A stretch of 64,000 nt of DNA from Minicystis rosea (lineage in GTDB: Bacteria; Myxococcota_A; Polyangia; Polyangiales; Polyangiaceae): assembly GCA_001931535.1 (NCBI GenBank), contig CP016211.1, forward strand, positions 14,585,501-14,649,500, given 5' to 3'. Shown one piece after another: positions 7,987 to 19,222 of the stretch. How positions within the stretch are numbered: position 1 is the stretch's first letter; each line of letters starts with the position of its first letter. A program made the translations under genes and the position numbers. The notes beneath the pieces are model-generated. The model was not told the DNA's origin and did not search any database. It saw nothing but the letters and a program-made list of their open reading frames with translations.

Positions 7987-9036
7987 CTACCGCGCCCGAG
8001 CGCGCGCGAGCCGGCGTGCCCGCCGGCTTCGCGCCACGACCAGGGCCGAGAGGAAGGCCGCGCCGAGCATCAGCGGTGAGGCCGCGCCCGGCGTTGCGAT
8101 CGCGCACCCTCCGCCGCGGTCATCGTCGCACGTCGACGCTCCCCACCCGGCGTCGATCGTGGCGAGATGATCGCTGCACGCCGATGGCTCGGACGAGTCC
8201 TTGCCCGCCGACGCGAGGAAGGCGGCGATGGCGTCGTCCTTCTTCAGCGCGGGCACGTCGAGGTTGCACGGAACCTGGACCGTCCCGTCCGCAGCGACCG
8301 GCATCGGGTTGAAAAAAGAGAGCGTCGCGTCCGAGCCCAGCGAGACGGCGACGAGCACGTCGTCGCCGACCGCCGCCGCGCCGTAGACCTGCACGTCTTG
8401 GCCCGGCATGAGCGTGGACGCGTCGCCGTGGACCGCGTCGATCCTCACGGTCACCTGATCGTCTCCGGCCTTGCCGAGCACCGTCCCTTCCGCGAGGGCG
8501 TTGCTGAACGCGACCGTGCAGAAGCAGGCGTCGGCCTTGGTCATGTAGCAGTACGACGGCTGGATCCGAGCCGCCTCGGCGGCGGTGAGCCCAGCGCGAT
8601 CGAGCCACGCCTGGAGGTCCGCGTCGCGTTCGAGCTCGCGTACGAAGGCGTTGTTCTTCAGCGTGGCCACGCGGGCGACCAGGTCCGCCGCGCCGGTCGA
8701 CTCGATGAGGTGCGCCATCGCGCAACGCGTGCCGAAGGTGTCGACGAAGTACGGCATGCGGATCCCGGGGAAGTCGAGGTTCTTGGGGAAGCGGCCCGCC
8801 CGGGCATAGCGAGCGAGCTCGTCGATCAAGCGGGCGCGCTGCGCGCGTTGGCCGGCCGACAGGTGCGCGACGTCACGGGCGCCCAGCTCGGCCATGACCT
8901 CGCGGAAGTGCGCCCGGAGGCGCCCGCTCTCTCGCGCGACGCGCACCCGGGGTCCGCGCGAACCGCGAGCGCGGCGAGGCAGGGAAGGGCGGCGACGGCC
9001 GCTGTGAGCAGGCAGAAGGAAGGCGTGCGAGACCAT
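7987..9036 (-). CDS. Protein of unknown function with C-terminal sorting-like tail; N-terminus possibly frameshifted
   Basis: 349 aa from the ATG at 9036 (AAAGGAG about 12 nt upstream). From about residue 50 it reads as a normal protein: FREVMAELGARDVAHLSAGQ, then FPGIRMPYFVDTFGTRCAMAHLIE, and a beta-rich part with several cysteines (YCYMTKADACFCTVAF). The C-terminus has GGGCAIATPG, a membrane helix and RSRRARRLARARAR, like a MYXO-CTERM surface-sorting tail, so it should be exported. Yet residues 10-45 are Arg/Pro-rich and form no signal peptide. A good signal-peptide-like sequence (CLLTAAVAALPCLAALAV) is encoded in another minus-strand frame of the same DNA, about 9015-8960. Either a frameshift or sequencing error is present, or translation starts further in (for example MAELGARDV). 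Function unknown. Confidence 0.7.
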   Translation of the reverse strand: MVSHAFLLPAHSGRRRPSLPRRARGSRGPRVRVARESGRLRAHFREVMAELGARDVAHLSAGQRAQRARLIDELARYARAGRFPKNLDFPGIRMPYFVDTFGTRCAMAHLIESTGAADLVARVATLKNNAFVRELERDADLQAWLDRAGLTAAEAARIQPSYCYMTKADACFCTVAFSNALAEGTVLGKAGDDQVTVRIDAVHGDASTLMPGQDVQVYGAAAVGDDVLVAVSLGSDATLSFFNPMPVAADGTVQVPCNLDVPALKKDDAIAAFLASAGKDSSEPSACSDHLATIDAGWGASTCDDDRGGGCAIATPGAASPLMLGAAFLSALVVARSRRARRLARARAR

Positions 9037-9345
9037 GGGGGTACGTGGCTCCTTTCGAGGCGAAGGACGCCGAACGAGATCTCCCGTCGCCGGCCCGTTG
9101 CCCGTGTTGCTCGGCATGTCGCGGGCGCACGCCCGCTTCACCCTCGCTTCCAGGCAGGTCTGCGTCTCCTGGGCGGCCCGGTCCGACCCGCTCGGCGTTG
9201 ATGGAAGGACGCGTCGTCAGCGTCGTCGGGTGAGCGGCGGGAGGCGCGCATCTTTATGATCCGCGCCGATCGATTTTTCGCGGAGCGCGCGAGCCAACCT
9301 GGACCCGCCTTCACTCCAGCAGACGGCGTGTGCGTCGCGGTGGGC
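9037..9345. other. Non-coding gap upstream of the sorting-tail gene
   Basis: 309 bp. The part next to 9036 holds the AAAGGAG ribosome binding site and must contain the minus-strand promoter. I see no clear -35/-10 pair, hairpin or coding frame in the rest. Confidence 0.5.
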
Positions 9346-10755
9346 TCAACCGCGGAGCGCGGCCACGGCGCGCGCGGCGTCTTCCAGCTCACGCGCGGTG
9401 CGCGCCACCACGACGCGCGTCACCGAGGCTTGATAGCGAAGCATCGCGCTGTCGCCGTTGCCCCAGCTCCCCGGACCTTCGGGCGAGATCCACACGAGGG
9501 CGCGCGCGCGTTCGCGCAGGCGCGCGACCACGTCGGCGCCGTCGGCGAGGTAGTTCGTTCGTCCGTCGCCGAGGATCACCACCGTGGTGCGTCGATCGAT
9601 CGAGCGCCCGACCCGCTCTTCGAAGGCCGAGAGCACGCGCCCGTAGTTGGAGTTGTGCGCGAGGCTGACCACGCCTCCGCCGTAGATGCGCGCGAGCGCC
9701 GTATCGGGCGGGAGATCGTCGAACAGGTGGGTGGTCTCGGCGAGCTCGCTGACGAACACGAACGATCGCGTCCCGCGAAACAGCTCCTGCGCCGCGTGCA
9801 CCAGCTCCAGCATGAAGAGCGAGGCCGCACGTACGGAGTCGGAGACATCGCAGAGCACCACGAGCCGCGGCTTGTCCCGGCGACGTCGCTTGCGCGCGGG
9901 CGTGAACGGCACCCCGCCGGTGCGCAGCGCGAGCCGCAAGGTGCGATGCGGATCGATGCGCCCGCGCAGCGCCCGCTTGCGGCGCACGCGCTCGGCCCCA
10001 CGTAGCCGCTCGGCCAAGCTGCGCACCGCGCGGCGCACCTCCTCGCGCTCCGCTTCGGTGAGGCCCGCGAAGGCCGTGCCGTCCGCGCGCCGCCGCGCGC
10101 CCGCATCGGGATCCGCCGTGCGATCGGCGATGGTCCGCTCCACGTGCATACGGATCCGCCGCCGCGCCCGATCGAGCTCTTCGGCGAGCGCGGCCTCCAG
10201 CGCCGCGCCCCGCGCCTCGCCCAACGCTTCGCGCAGCGCGGCGCCGATGCGGCGAAGCGCGCTCGCCGCGCGCGGCAGTTCGAGGCTGTTCATGACCTTC
10301 TGCGCGAAGAACCCGACCTGGAGCGGGCTCGTCATGGGCGCGAGCACGCGCGCGATCCCTGCGGCCCGCAGGATCTGATCGAGCTCGCTCTCGCTCCCGA
10401 TCAAGCCGCGCAGCGCCGGCGCATCTCCCGTCGCCCCGCTCCGCTCCGCGGCTCCTTGAAGCAGCTCGCGCAGCGCCCCCAGCTCGTCGTCGCGGAAACC
10501 GCGGGCGCGAAGCCGGCTCCACAGATCGCCTGCATGCGCGCGATCGGCCGCGAAGAATGCATCGAACGACGCCCGAAACCGATCCCGATCGGAGCGCCGC
10601 TCGAGGATGACGGCGCCGAGCGCGTCCCGCAGCGTGGCCCGCTCGTCGAAGCCCACGAGGCTCGTCACGCGCGCCGCATCGATGGCCTGCGCCGTCGAGA
10701 TCGCGAATCCATCCCGCCGGAGCGCCCACAAGAGCTCGTCGAGAATGCGGAGCAC
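9346..10755 (-). CDS. VWA-domain protein of the CoxE family
   Basis: About 469 aa from the GTG at 10755 (VLRILDELLWALRRDGFAIS); another GTG at 10770 would add five residues. The N-half is helical and Arg-rich (RFRASFDAFFAAD, TSPLQVGFFAQKVMNSLELP). The C-half is a von Willebrand A domain with the metal-site motif LVVLCDVSDSVRAAS (DxSxS), the HNSNYGRVL region and VVILGDGRTNY. CoxE-like proteins usually work with a MoxR-type AAA+ ATPase to insert metal or assemble enzymes. No such ATPase is next to it here, so the partner is elsewhere and the target is unknown. Confidence 0.88.
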   Translation of the reverse strand: MLRILDELLWALRRDGFAISTAQAIDAARVTSLVGFDERATLRDALGAVILERRSDRDRFRASFDAFFAADRAHAGDLWSRLRARGFRDDELGALRELLQGAAERSGATGDAPALRGLIGSESELDQILRAAGIARVLAPMTSPLQVGFFAQKVMNSLELPRAASALRRIGAALREALGEARGAALEAALAEELDRARRRIRMHVERTIADRTADPDAGARRRADGTAFAGLTEAEREEVRRAVRSLAERLRGAERVRRKRALRGRIDPHRTLRLALRTGGVPFTPARKRRRRDKPRLVVLCDVSDSVRAASLFMLELVHAAQELFRGTRSFVFVSELAETTHLFDDLPPDTALARIYGGGVVSLAHNSNYGRVLSAFEERVGRSIDRRTTVVILGDGRTNYLADGADVVARLRERARALVWISPEGPGSWGNGDSAMLRYQASVTRVVVARTARELEDAARAVAALRG

Positions 10756-10893
10756 GACGGCTATGTACACGGTCGGGGCGCGCGCCCAAAGCCGTGTCGC
10801 AGGGGAGGGGAGTGCCAGGCAGACACGCAGGAGACGCAGAGACACGAAAGCACACGGAGAGCCGAGCTCATCAGGTCTCCGCGCTCGGCGAGC

Positions 10894-13584
<2,691 letters not shown>

Positions 13585-13901
13585 GGATGAACCGCGAGAG
13601 GCTCACCAACCCATTGCAGAAGGGCAAGCGCTTTCTAGGCATTCCAAGCGCGCGGCGCGGGCACGCTGTGGCGATGTTGCCCATCCATGGCAGCGCTTCG
13701 GATCGAGGCATCACGTGCGCGTCCACCGGGATGGGCTCTCATGGGAGAGCAACAGAGCGTGGGCGGTTGAATACCCACCAGGAGGAGACTCGATATCAGA
13801 CCCTGCTCGGCTCGACAGTGATGATGCAGAGTGCATATCGATGTCGTCGTGGCCGAGAGATGGAGTGCGCGAGACCCGTTTCGCTGCTCGGCGCGGTTTG
13901 G
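13585..13901. other. Gap upstream of the kinase gene
   Basis: 317 bp between the kinase start (13584, minus) and the stop of the lipoprotein gene (13902, minus). It should hold the kinase promoter. I see no convincing promoter hexamers, hairpin or extra gene. Confidence 0.5.
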
Positions 13902-15122
13902 TTACGGGCTGATGCCGTATGCGGAGGCGGGGAGCTTGAGGATGAACGATTTTTGGAAGCCGTCCGGATCGTAGGCCCCGCCGAGGACGACCGAGCCGTC
14001 GGCGGAAGCCGAGTACGCGCTGTAGAGCTTGTAGCCCGCGGGGATCGCGACGCCGCTTTCGGAGACGACGTCTTGGAGCGCGCGCGTCTTGCCTGCGGTC
14101 CACACGAATGCCGTCGGCTCCTTTTGCCAGAAATCGCCGCACGTGCCGAAGACGAGCTTGCCGCCGGCGACGATGGAGTTTGGGTAGAGAGAGTCCGTTG
14201 CTTCGTTGCCCGGCGGGCGATCGAGCATCACGGTGCCGCCGTCCTTGGTCCAGAGGAAGCCGCTCTGCCCCCAGACGCCGCCCAACGTCTTGCCATCGGC
14301 GCTGATGGAGATGATCTCGCCGGGCGCGTCCATCTTGTTCGGATCGAGCAGGAACCCGGTGCCGTCCGCGTTCCAGACCGCGGGCGAGCGATCGAGGTTG
14401 CCGTTCATGGCGAAGCCGGCTGCGACCTGCCCGTCGTCGGACACGACCGTCGCGCGGTTCGTCGGCGCCGTCTGCGGGAGGTCGGGAATGACGCTGCCGA
14501 TGATTTGAAGGACGGTGAACGTGCCTTGGCCACCGGTGTCGGTCCAACGGAAGGCCTCGGGGCTGCAGCCGTGCCACACCATGCCGACCGCGACCTTGCC
14601 GTCGGCGCTGATGTCGTACGCGCTGGCCTTCTGCACGTCGCAGCCCTCCGCATACGGGGCGCCCAGATCGAACCAGCCCGTCTCTTCGCTCCACACCGAC
14701 GCGGTGGCCGGCACGTGATACGCGGCGGCGACGCGGCCCGTGTTGGAGACCTTGTACGCCGAGTCGATCGAGGGATCGCCGACGGTGGTCTTCTTCTCCA
14801 GCGTGCCCGTGGCGACGTCGTAGAAGTAGAGATCGAGCTCCGGCGAGCCGACGTCCTCGACGACCGCGATCTTGCCGTCCGCCGAGACGTCGACGGGCCA
14901 GCCATCGAAGAAGTCGATGCTACCGGAGAGCGGTGCGCCGCCGTGACCGCCCGTGCCGGTGGTGCTCGCGCCGCCGCTGCCGACGGTGCCTCCACCGCTC
15001 CCGGAGACGCTTCCGGTGCTGGTGTCGGGCGAATCACCGCCGCAGCCGGCGAGCCCGCGAAGGAGGAGCCCGGCGAACAATCCGAGGGAGGCGATGCGTG
15101 ATGCGACGGAGGCCTTCTTCAT
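13902..15122 (-). CDS. Lipoprotein with beta-propeller-like repeats
   Basis: 406 aa. The signal peptide ends in LAGC (lipid Cys27) and is followed by a Gly/Ser/Thr linker. The rest contains about six repeats of the form DVSADGKIAV, DISADGKVAVG, VVSDDGQVAAG, SISADGKTLGG and SASADGSVVLGG, each followed by a W-x-W or F-x-W strand (FRWTDTG, FLWTKDGG, FVWTAGK). This is the pattern of HAF/YncE-type propeller blades. A surface binding or scaffold role is inferred. The gene is divergent from the large regulator at 15298, with a 175-bp shared upstream region, so the regulator may control it. Confidence 0.85.
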   Translation of the reverse strand: MKKASVASRIASLGLFAGLLLRGLAGCGGDSPDTSTGSVSGSGGGTVGSGGASTTGTGGHGGAPLSGSIDFFDGWPVDVSADGKIAVVEDVGSPELDLYFYDVATGTLEKKTTVGDPSIDSAYKVSNTGRVAAAYHVPATASVWSEETGWFDLGAPYAEGCDVQKASAYDISADGKVAVGMVWHGCSPEAFRWTDTGGQGTFTVLQIIGSVIPDLPQTAPTNRATVVSDDGQVAAGFAMNGNLDRSPAVWNADGTGFLLDPNKMDAPGEIISISADGKTLGGVWGQSGFLWTKDGGTVMLDRPPGNEATDSLYPNSIVAGGKLVFGTCGDFWQKEPTAFVWTAGKTRALQDVVSESGVAIPAGYKLYSAYSASADGSVVLGGAYDPDGFQKSFILKLPASAYGISP

Positions 15123-15234
15123 GCGGTGATCTCCTCGTGGGGCGGCGCGACGCGAGACGGCTCACGCGACGTCGGGGCGCGGCCGCGCTCGATGGGAAGA
15201 TGACAGACGGCGCATGGGCTCGGTCCGGTCAATC

Positions 15235-15263
15235 TCGGGCAAGTTCGGGCAAGCCGGGCTTGC
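15235..15263 (+). promoter_or_regulatory. Repeat cluster upstream of the regulator gene (possible operator)
   Basis: Two direct copies of TCGGGCAAG (15235-15243 and 15245-15253, ten-base period, same DNA face) run into an inverted repeat GCAAGC-CGG-GCTTGC (15249-15263). The site ends 34 nt before the ATG at 15298 and lies between divergent genes. A binding site for the neighbouring winged-helix regulator or another factor is inferred, not shown. Confidence 0.4.
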
Positions 15264-15297
15264 GCACGGAACGCGCGGCGGGATATCCCTCGGCTTC

Positions 15298-18093
15298 ATG
15301 GACTGGGTCCCGCTCGTTGGCGGGGGAGCCGACCTTTCACAGCAGGTCCTCGTGCTCGGCGATCGGCGCGTGCGCCTGACGTCGAAGGAGCGCGATCTCC
15401 TCGCCTACCTGGCCCAGAACCCCGGGCGCACCATCACGCGGCGCGAGCTCCTCGTGAATGTCTGGGGGAGCCCGGCGCACGCCTCCGACGAACCCGTGTA
15501 CAGCGTCGTGAAGCGGCTCCGCGCCAAGATCGATCGCGGCGCGCACCGCCACATCCAAGGCGTGCATGGTGACGGTTATCGCTGGGCGCCCGCGCCCGAG
15601 GCGGCGCCGCCGCCCGCGCCTGCGTCGTCGGGCGCACGTGAGACGCGGTTCTTCGGGCGCGAGATGGAGGTCCGCGCGCTCGCCGGCGCGTTCGCCGCGG
15701 GCGCACGCCTCGTGACGTTCGTCGGTCCCGCGGGCGTGGGCAAGACACGGTGCGCGCGCGAAGCCGCAGCAGGCGTTCCTCATGTCTTCTGCGATCTCGC
15801 GAGCGCGACGTCGGAGGAGAGGGTCGTGGCCGCCGTCGCCGCGGCGCTGTGCATTCCGCTCGATGGTGCGGACGTGTCCGCGTGGGCGCTCGGCGTGGGG
15901 CGCGCGCTGGGCGCGATCCCCGATCACCTCGTCGTGCTCGACAACGCCGAGCAAGCCATCGACGCGGTCGCGGCGGTGGCGCTCCGTTGGAGCACCGCCG
16001 GCCCGCGTTTGCTGGTGACCTCGCGCGAGCCGCTGCGGATCGCGGCCGAGCAAGTGATCCCGATCGAGCCGCTCTCACCCGCCGACGCGGAGGCGCTGTT
16101 CGTCGATCGCTCCGCAGCGGCCGGCGGCGACTCGGGCGATGCCGCGACGCACGCGCTCATCGTCGATCGCGTCGATCGCTTGCCGCTCGCCGTGGAGCTC
16201 GCGGCCGCGCAGGTGCCGCACCTCGGCGCGCGGGCGCTGCTCGACAGCCTGGACGCGCAGCTCGCGACCCTCGTCGTGGGGATGCGCGACGCCCCGCGCA
16301 GGCACGCGACGCTCCGCGCCGCCGTCGAGTGGTCGTGGACGCTCCTCGAGCCGCGCGAGCGCGAGGTCCTCGGCGCGCTCAGCGTCTTCGCGGGATCCTT
16401 CACGCTCGACGCCGCGCGCGCCGTCGTGGGCGCCGACGATGCCGCGGCGGTCATCGCCGGCCTCTGCCGGCGCTGCCAGATCCGGCGCGACGGCGGCCGT
16501 TTCACGCTCTACGCCGCGGTCCGCGAGCTCGCGCGCGAGCTCTCCCGCGACGCCGCGCCGGGAGAGGCGCGCCACGCTGCGCACTACGCGCGCATCGGCG
16601 ATGCCGCCGTCGCGCTGCTCGAAGGGACGCGCCACCTCGAAGGCGCGGCGACGCTCGCGACGGAGCTCGGCGAGCTGCGCGCGGCGTGGGAGCATGCGCG
16701 TGGTCGCGACGCCGCGCTCGCGGCCCGTCTCGCGCTCGCGATCGAGCGTGCGCTCGGCCTCTCGGCGGCGCGCGCAGGGGAGCGCCGCGTGCTCCTCGCC
16801 GAGAGCCGCCGTGGTCTCGACGATCCCGATCTCACCTGCGCCCTCCTGCTCGCAGAGGCCCGCACCGACGGCGCGCCCCTCGCGTTGCTCGATGAAGCGG
16901 CCGCCCTCGCGACGCGGCCCGGCGTCGCCGCGGAGATCCACCTGACCCGCGGCGAGCGGCTCGCAGCGGTGGGGCTCGCGGCCGCGCGCGACGAGCTCGG
17001 GCACGCGCTCCGGCTCGCCACGGAGGCGGGCGCCGACAGCCTCCGCGGGCGCGCGCTCGCGGCGCTCGGCGAGGTCGCGTGGGCGCACGGCCTCGTCGCC
17101 GAGGCCAGCGCGAAGCTCCGTGCTGCGCTCGCGGTCCACGTCCACGTCGGCGATCGGCGCGCCGTCGCGCGCACCTCGGCCCTCCTCGCGCACGTCGATC
17201 GCCTGGAGACGGGCGGCGGCGCGGCGCTCGCGCTCCTCGACCGCGCGCAGGCGGCCGCGGACGAGCTCGGCGATCCCGTCGTGCGCGCGCGCGTTCTGCT
17301 CGATCTCGGCCAGCACCTCACGCGGGCCGGCGATCAAGCCGGCGCACGCATCGCGCTCGACGAAGCTGCCGAGCTCTATGCGCGGCTCGGTTTCGCGCGC
17401 GAACGAGCCTTCCTCCATCTGCACGTGGCCGAGGTGCGCGTCGGCATGGGCGACTTCGAGCTCGCGCTCGACGAGGCCCTCGCGGCGCTCGCCACGTTGC
17501 CCGACGCCGGCGACGTGGGCCGTTCGACCATCCACGAGGCCATCGGCTGCGTCCACCTTCTGCGCGGCGATCTCGCCGAGGCCGAGCGCTGGATCGAAGA
17601 CGGCCTCGTCATCGCCAGGCGCAGCGGCGCTGCGCGATCGGAGTGCACGCTCCTCGGCAAGCGCGGCCTGCTCCGCCTCGTCACCGGCTCGCCCGAGCGC
17701 GCCTTCGCCGACTTCGACGCGGCCACGCAGAAGAACCGCGCGCGCGGCTCGAGCACGATGGAAGCCGCGAGCCTCGCCGACCGCGCCGTCGCCTCGTTCA
17801 CCCTCGGCGACGAAGCGCACGCGGTCGCCGACCTCGCCCGAGCCCGCGAGCTGCTCCACCATCCGCCCGACGATCAAACCGACGGCCGCATGCTCGCGGT
17901 CTGCGAGATCGCCGGCCGCGGCCTCGGCTCCGTGCGCGCCGGCGCGCCGCCGCGCGACGCGCACGCGCGTGCCCGCGCCGAGACCGCGCGCTTCTTCCAC
18001 CGCACGCCCCCTCACGAGTGGGACGTGGTGCTCCGCATCCTCGATTGGATGGTCGAGCACGTCGCCGTCGCGCCCATCTCGCTCGGAGCGTGA
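15298..18093 (+). CDS. Large regulator: OmpR-type winged helix, ATPase and TPR domains
   Basis: 931 aa from the ATG at 15298. An in-frame ATG at 15214 would extend it by 28 residues but would place a repeat-rich, operator-like segment inside the gene. Residues 20-97 are a PhoB/OmpR-type winged helix (RLTSKERDLLAYLAQNPGRT, RRELLVNVWG, YSVVKRLRAKID, HGDGYRW). A P-loop follows at 143-150 (GPAGVGKT) in an NB-ARC/STAND-like ATPase with VVLDNAEQ and LLVTSREPLR. The last 450 residues are Ala/Leu-rich helical repeats (TPR type). Signal-integrating ATPase regulators of this kind (SARP/LAL-like) switch on when a ligand binds the repeat domain. It may regulate the divergent lipoprotein. Confidence 0.9.
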   Translation: MDWVPLVGGGADLSQQVLVLGDRRVRLTSKERDLLAYLAQNPGRTITRRELLVNVWGSPAHASDEPVYSVVKRLRAKIDRGAHRHIQGVHGDGYRWAPAPEAAPPPAPASSGARETRFFGREMEVRALAGAFAAGARLVTFVGPAGVGKTRCAREAAAGVPHVFCDLASATSEERVVAAVAAALCIPLDGADVSAWALGVGRALGAIPDHLVVLDNAEQAIDAVAAVALRWSTAGPRLLVTSREPLRIAAEQVIPIEPLSPADAEALFVDRSAAAGGDSGDAATHALIVDRVDRLPLAVELAAAQVPHLGARALLDSLDAQLATLVVGMRDAPRRHATLRAAVEWSWTLLEPREREVLGALSVFAGSFTLDAARAVVGADDAAAVIAGLCRRCQIRRDGGRFTLYAAVRELARELSRDAAPGEARHAAHYARIGDAAVALLEGTRHLEGAATLATELGELRAAWEHARGRDAALAARLALAIERALGLSAARAGERRVLLAESRRGLDDPDLTCALLLAEARTDGAPLALLDEAAALATRPGVAAEIHLTRGERLAAVGLAAARDELGHALRLATEAGADSLRGRALAALGEVAWAHGLVAEASAKLRAALAVHVHVGDRRAVARTSALLAHVDRLETGGGAALALLDRAQAAADELGDPVVRARVLLDLGQHLTRAGDQAGARIALDEAAELYARLGFARERAFLHLHVAEVRVGMGDFELALDEALAALATLPDAGDVGRSTIHEAIGCVHLLRGDLAEAERWIEDGLVIARRSGAARSECTLLGKRGLLRLVTGSPERAFADFDAATQKNRARGSSTMEAASLADRAVASFTLGDEAHAVADLARARELLHHPPDDQTDGRMLAVCEIAGRGLGSVRAGAPPRDAHARARAETARFFHRTPPHEWDVVLRILDWMVEHVAVAPISLGA

Positions 18094-18115
18094 GCGCTCG
18101 CGATCCGCGTAAGCG

Positions 18116-18787
18116 CTACAGGAGCCCGAGCCGCGCCAGCAGCGCCGCCGGAAGCGACGTGAAATCCGCGGCCGTCCAATCCGCGCCGGCGTCGCGCAGC
18201 TCCTCGGCGGCCGCGGCGGTGGTGATGCCCACCGCGATCATCCCCGCCGCCTTCGCCGCGCGCACGCCGTTCGTCGCGTCCTCGAACACGACGCACGTCG
18301 CCGGCGCGACCCCGAGATCCTGCGCCGCGCGGAGGAAGATGTCGGGACTGGGCTTGCCGCGCGTCACCTCCTCGGCGCCGACCACGCGCTCGAAGCGTGC
18401 GCGGAGAGCGAGCCCATCGAGCACGAAATCGCGATTGCCCATCGGGGCCGCCGTCGCGATCGCGAGCCGCACGCCGCGGCCCCGCAGTCGCTCGAGGAAC
18501 GCATCCGCTCCGCGGGTGAGCGCGAGGTGCGGCCGATACGTCTCGCGATAAAGCCCCTCTTTCTCCCCGGCGAGCCGCTCGAGCTCGTCCGACGGCACCG
18601 GCCGCCCGAGCAGCTCGGGAAAGATCTCCTCGTTCTTCTTGCCCGCAAATTCCCGCTGGAAACGCTCGGCATCGACCGGCACCCCGAGCCGCTCCGAGAC
18701 GATCTCCCACGCGCGATTGTGGAAGGCCATGTTGTCGACGAGCGTGCCATCCATGTCGAAGACGGCAGCGCGAAGGACCTCGATCAT
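18116..18787 (-). CDS. HAD-superfamily phosphatase/phosphomutase (beta-phosphoglucomutase-like)
   Basis: 223 aa with all HAD motifs: I at the N-terminus (VFDMDGTLVDN; nucleophile Asp11 and Asp13), II (IATAAP), III Lys (TRGKPSPDIFLRAAQ) and IV (VVFEDATNGVRAAKAAGM). The helical cap between motifs I and II matches subfamily I phosphatases such as beta-phosphoglucomutase and phosphoglycolate phosphatase. It would act on a small phosphorylated metabolite; the exact substrate is not readable. It converges on the regulator gene with a 22-bp gap. Confidence 0.92.
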   Translation of the reverse strand: MIEVLRAAVFDMDGTLVDNMAFHNRAWEIVSERLGVPVDAERFQREFAGKKNEEIFPELLGRPVPSDELERLAGEKEGLYRETYRPHLALTRGADAFLERLRGRGVRLAIATAAPMGNRDFVLDGLALRARFERVVGAEEVTRGKPSPDIFLRAAQDLGVAPATCVVFEDATNGVRAAKAAGMIAVGITTAAAAEELRDAGADWTAADFTSLPAALLARLGLL

Positions 18788-19222
18788 GCGCCACCCTACC
18801 GCATGTCGGGCCTCTGCTCGACGTCGGATCCGTGCGCTGCCGCGCTTCGCTCACCGATCGAGCTCGACATCTTGCACCGTCACGAGCGGCCACGATCTTC
18901 ATCCCCGCCGCGTCATCGAAAGGCCCTCGGAGTGGCAGACGAGGGTGACATGAAATCGCGTCGCCTCCTCCAATGCCCGAGCTCAACGCATCAGGTCCAG
19001 GAAGGCGGCTCCGGCGTCGTCACGATGGGCATTGGACCCGAGCTCGCCGCGCATGGTGCACGCCGATCCGAGGCCGGAACGAGACCTCGTCATCCACTGC
19101 AGAATTTGCGGGGCCGACGACATCGAGCTGCCACGGTCCGTTCTTCGTGACGAGGTTGACGCTCGCGCCCCACCAACCGATCTTCGCCCGAATTCCTCGA
19201 TGTTTCGGAGGTTGTTCGCGCG
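18788..19222. other. 435-bp gap before the Cys-rich lipoprotein gene
   Basis: It lies between the starts of divergent genes (18787 minus, 19223 plus). GGAGG at 19207-19211 is the ribosome binding site of the next gene. Open frames here lack start sites and protein-like composition. I see no tRNA, hairpin or promoter strong enough to call. Confidence 0.5.

Noticed and set aside
18788..19222. Short frames in the gap before the Cys-rich lipoprotein gene
   Set aside because: They lack a ribosome binding site and protein-like composition on either strand.
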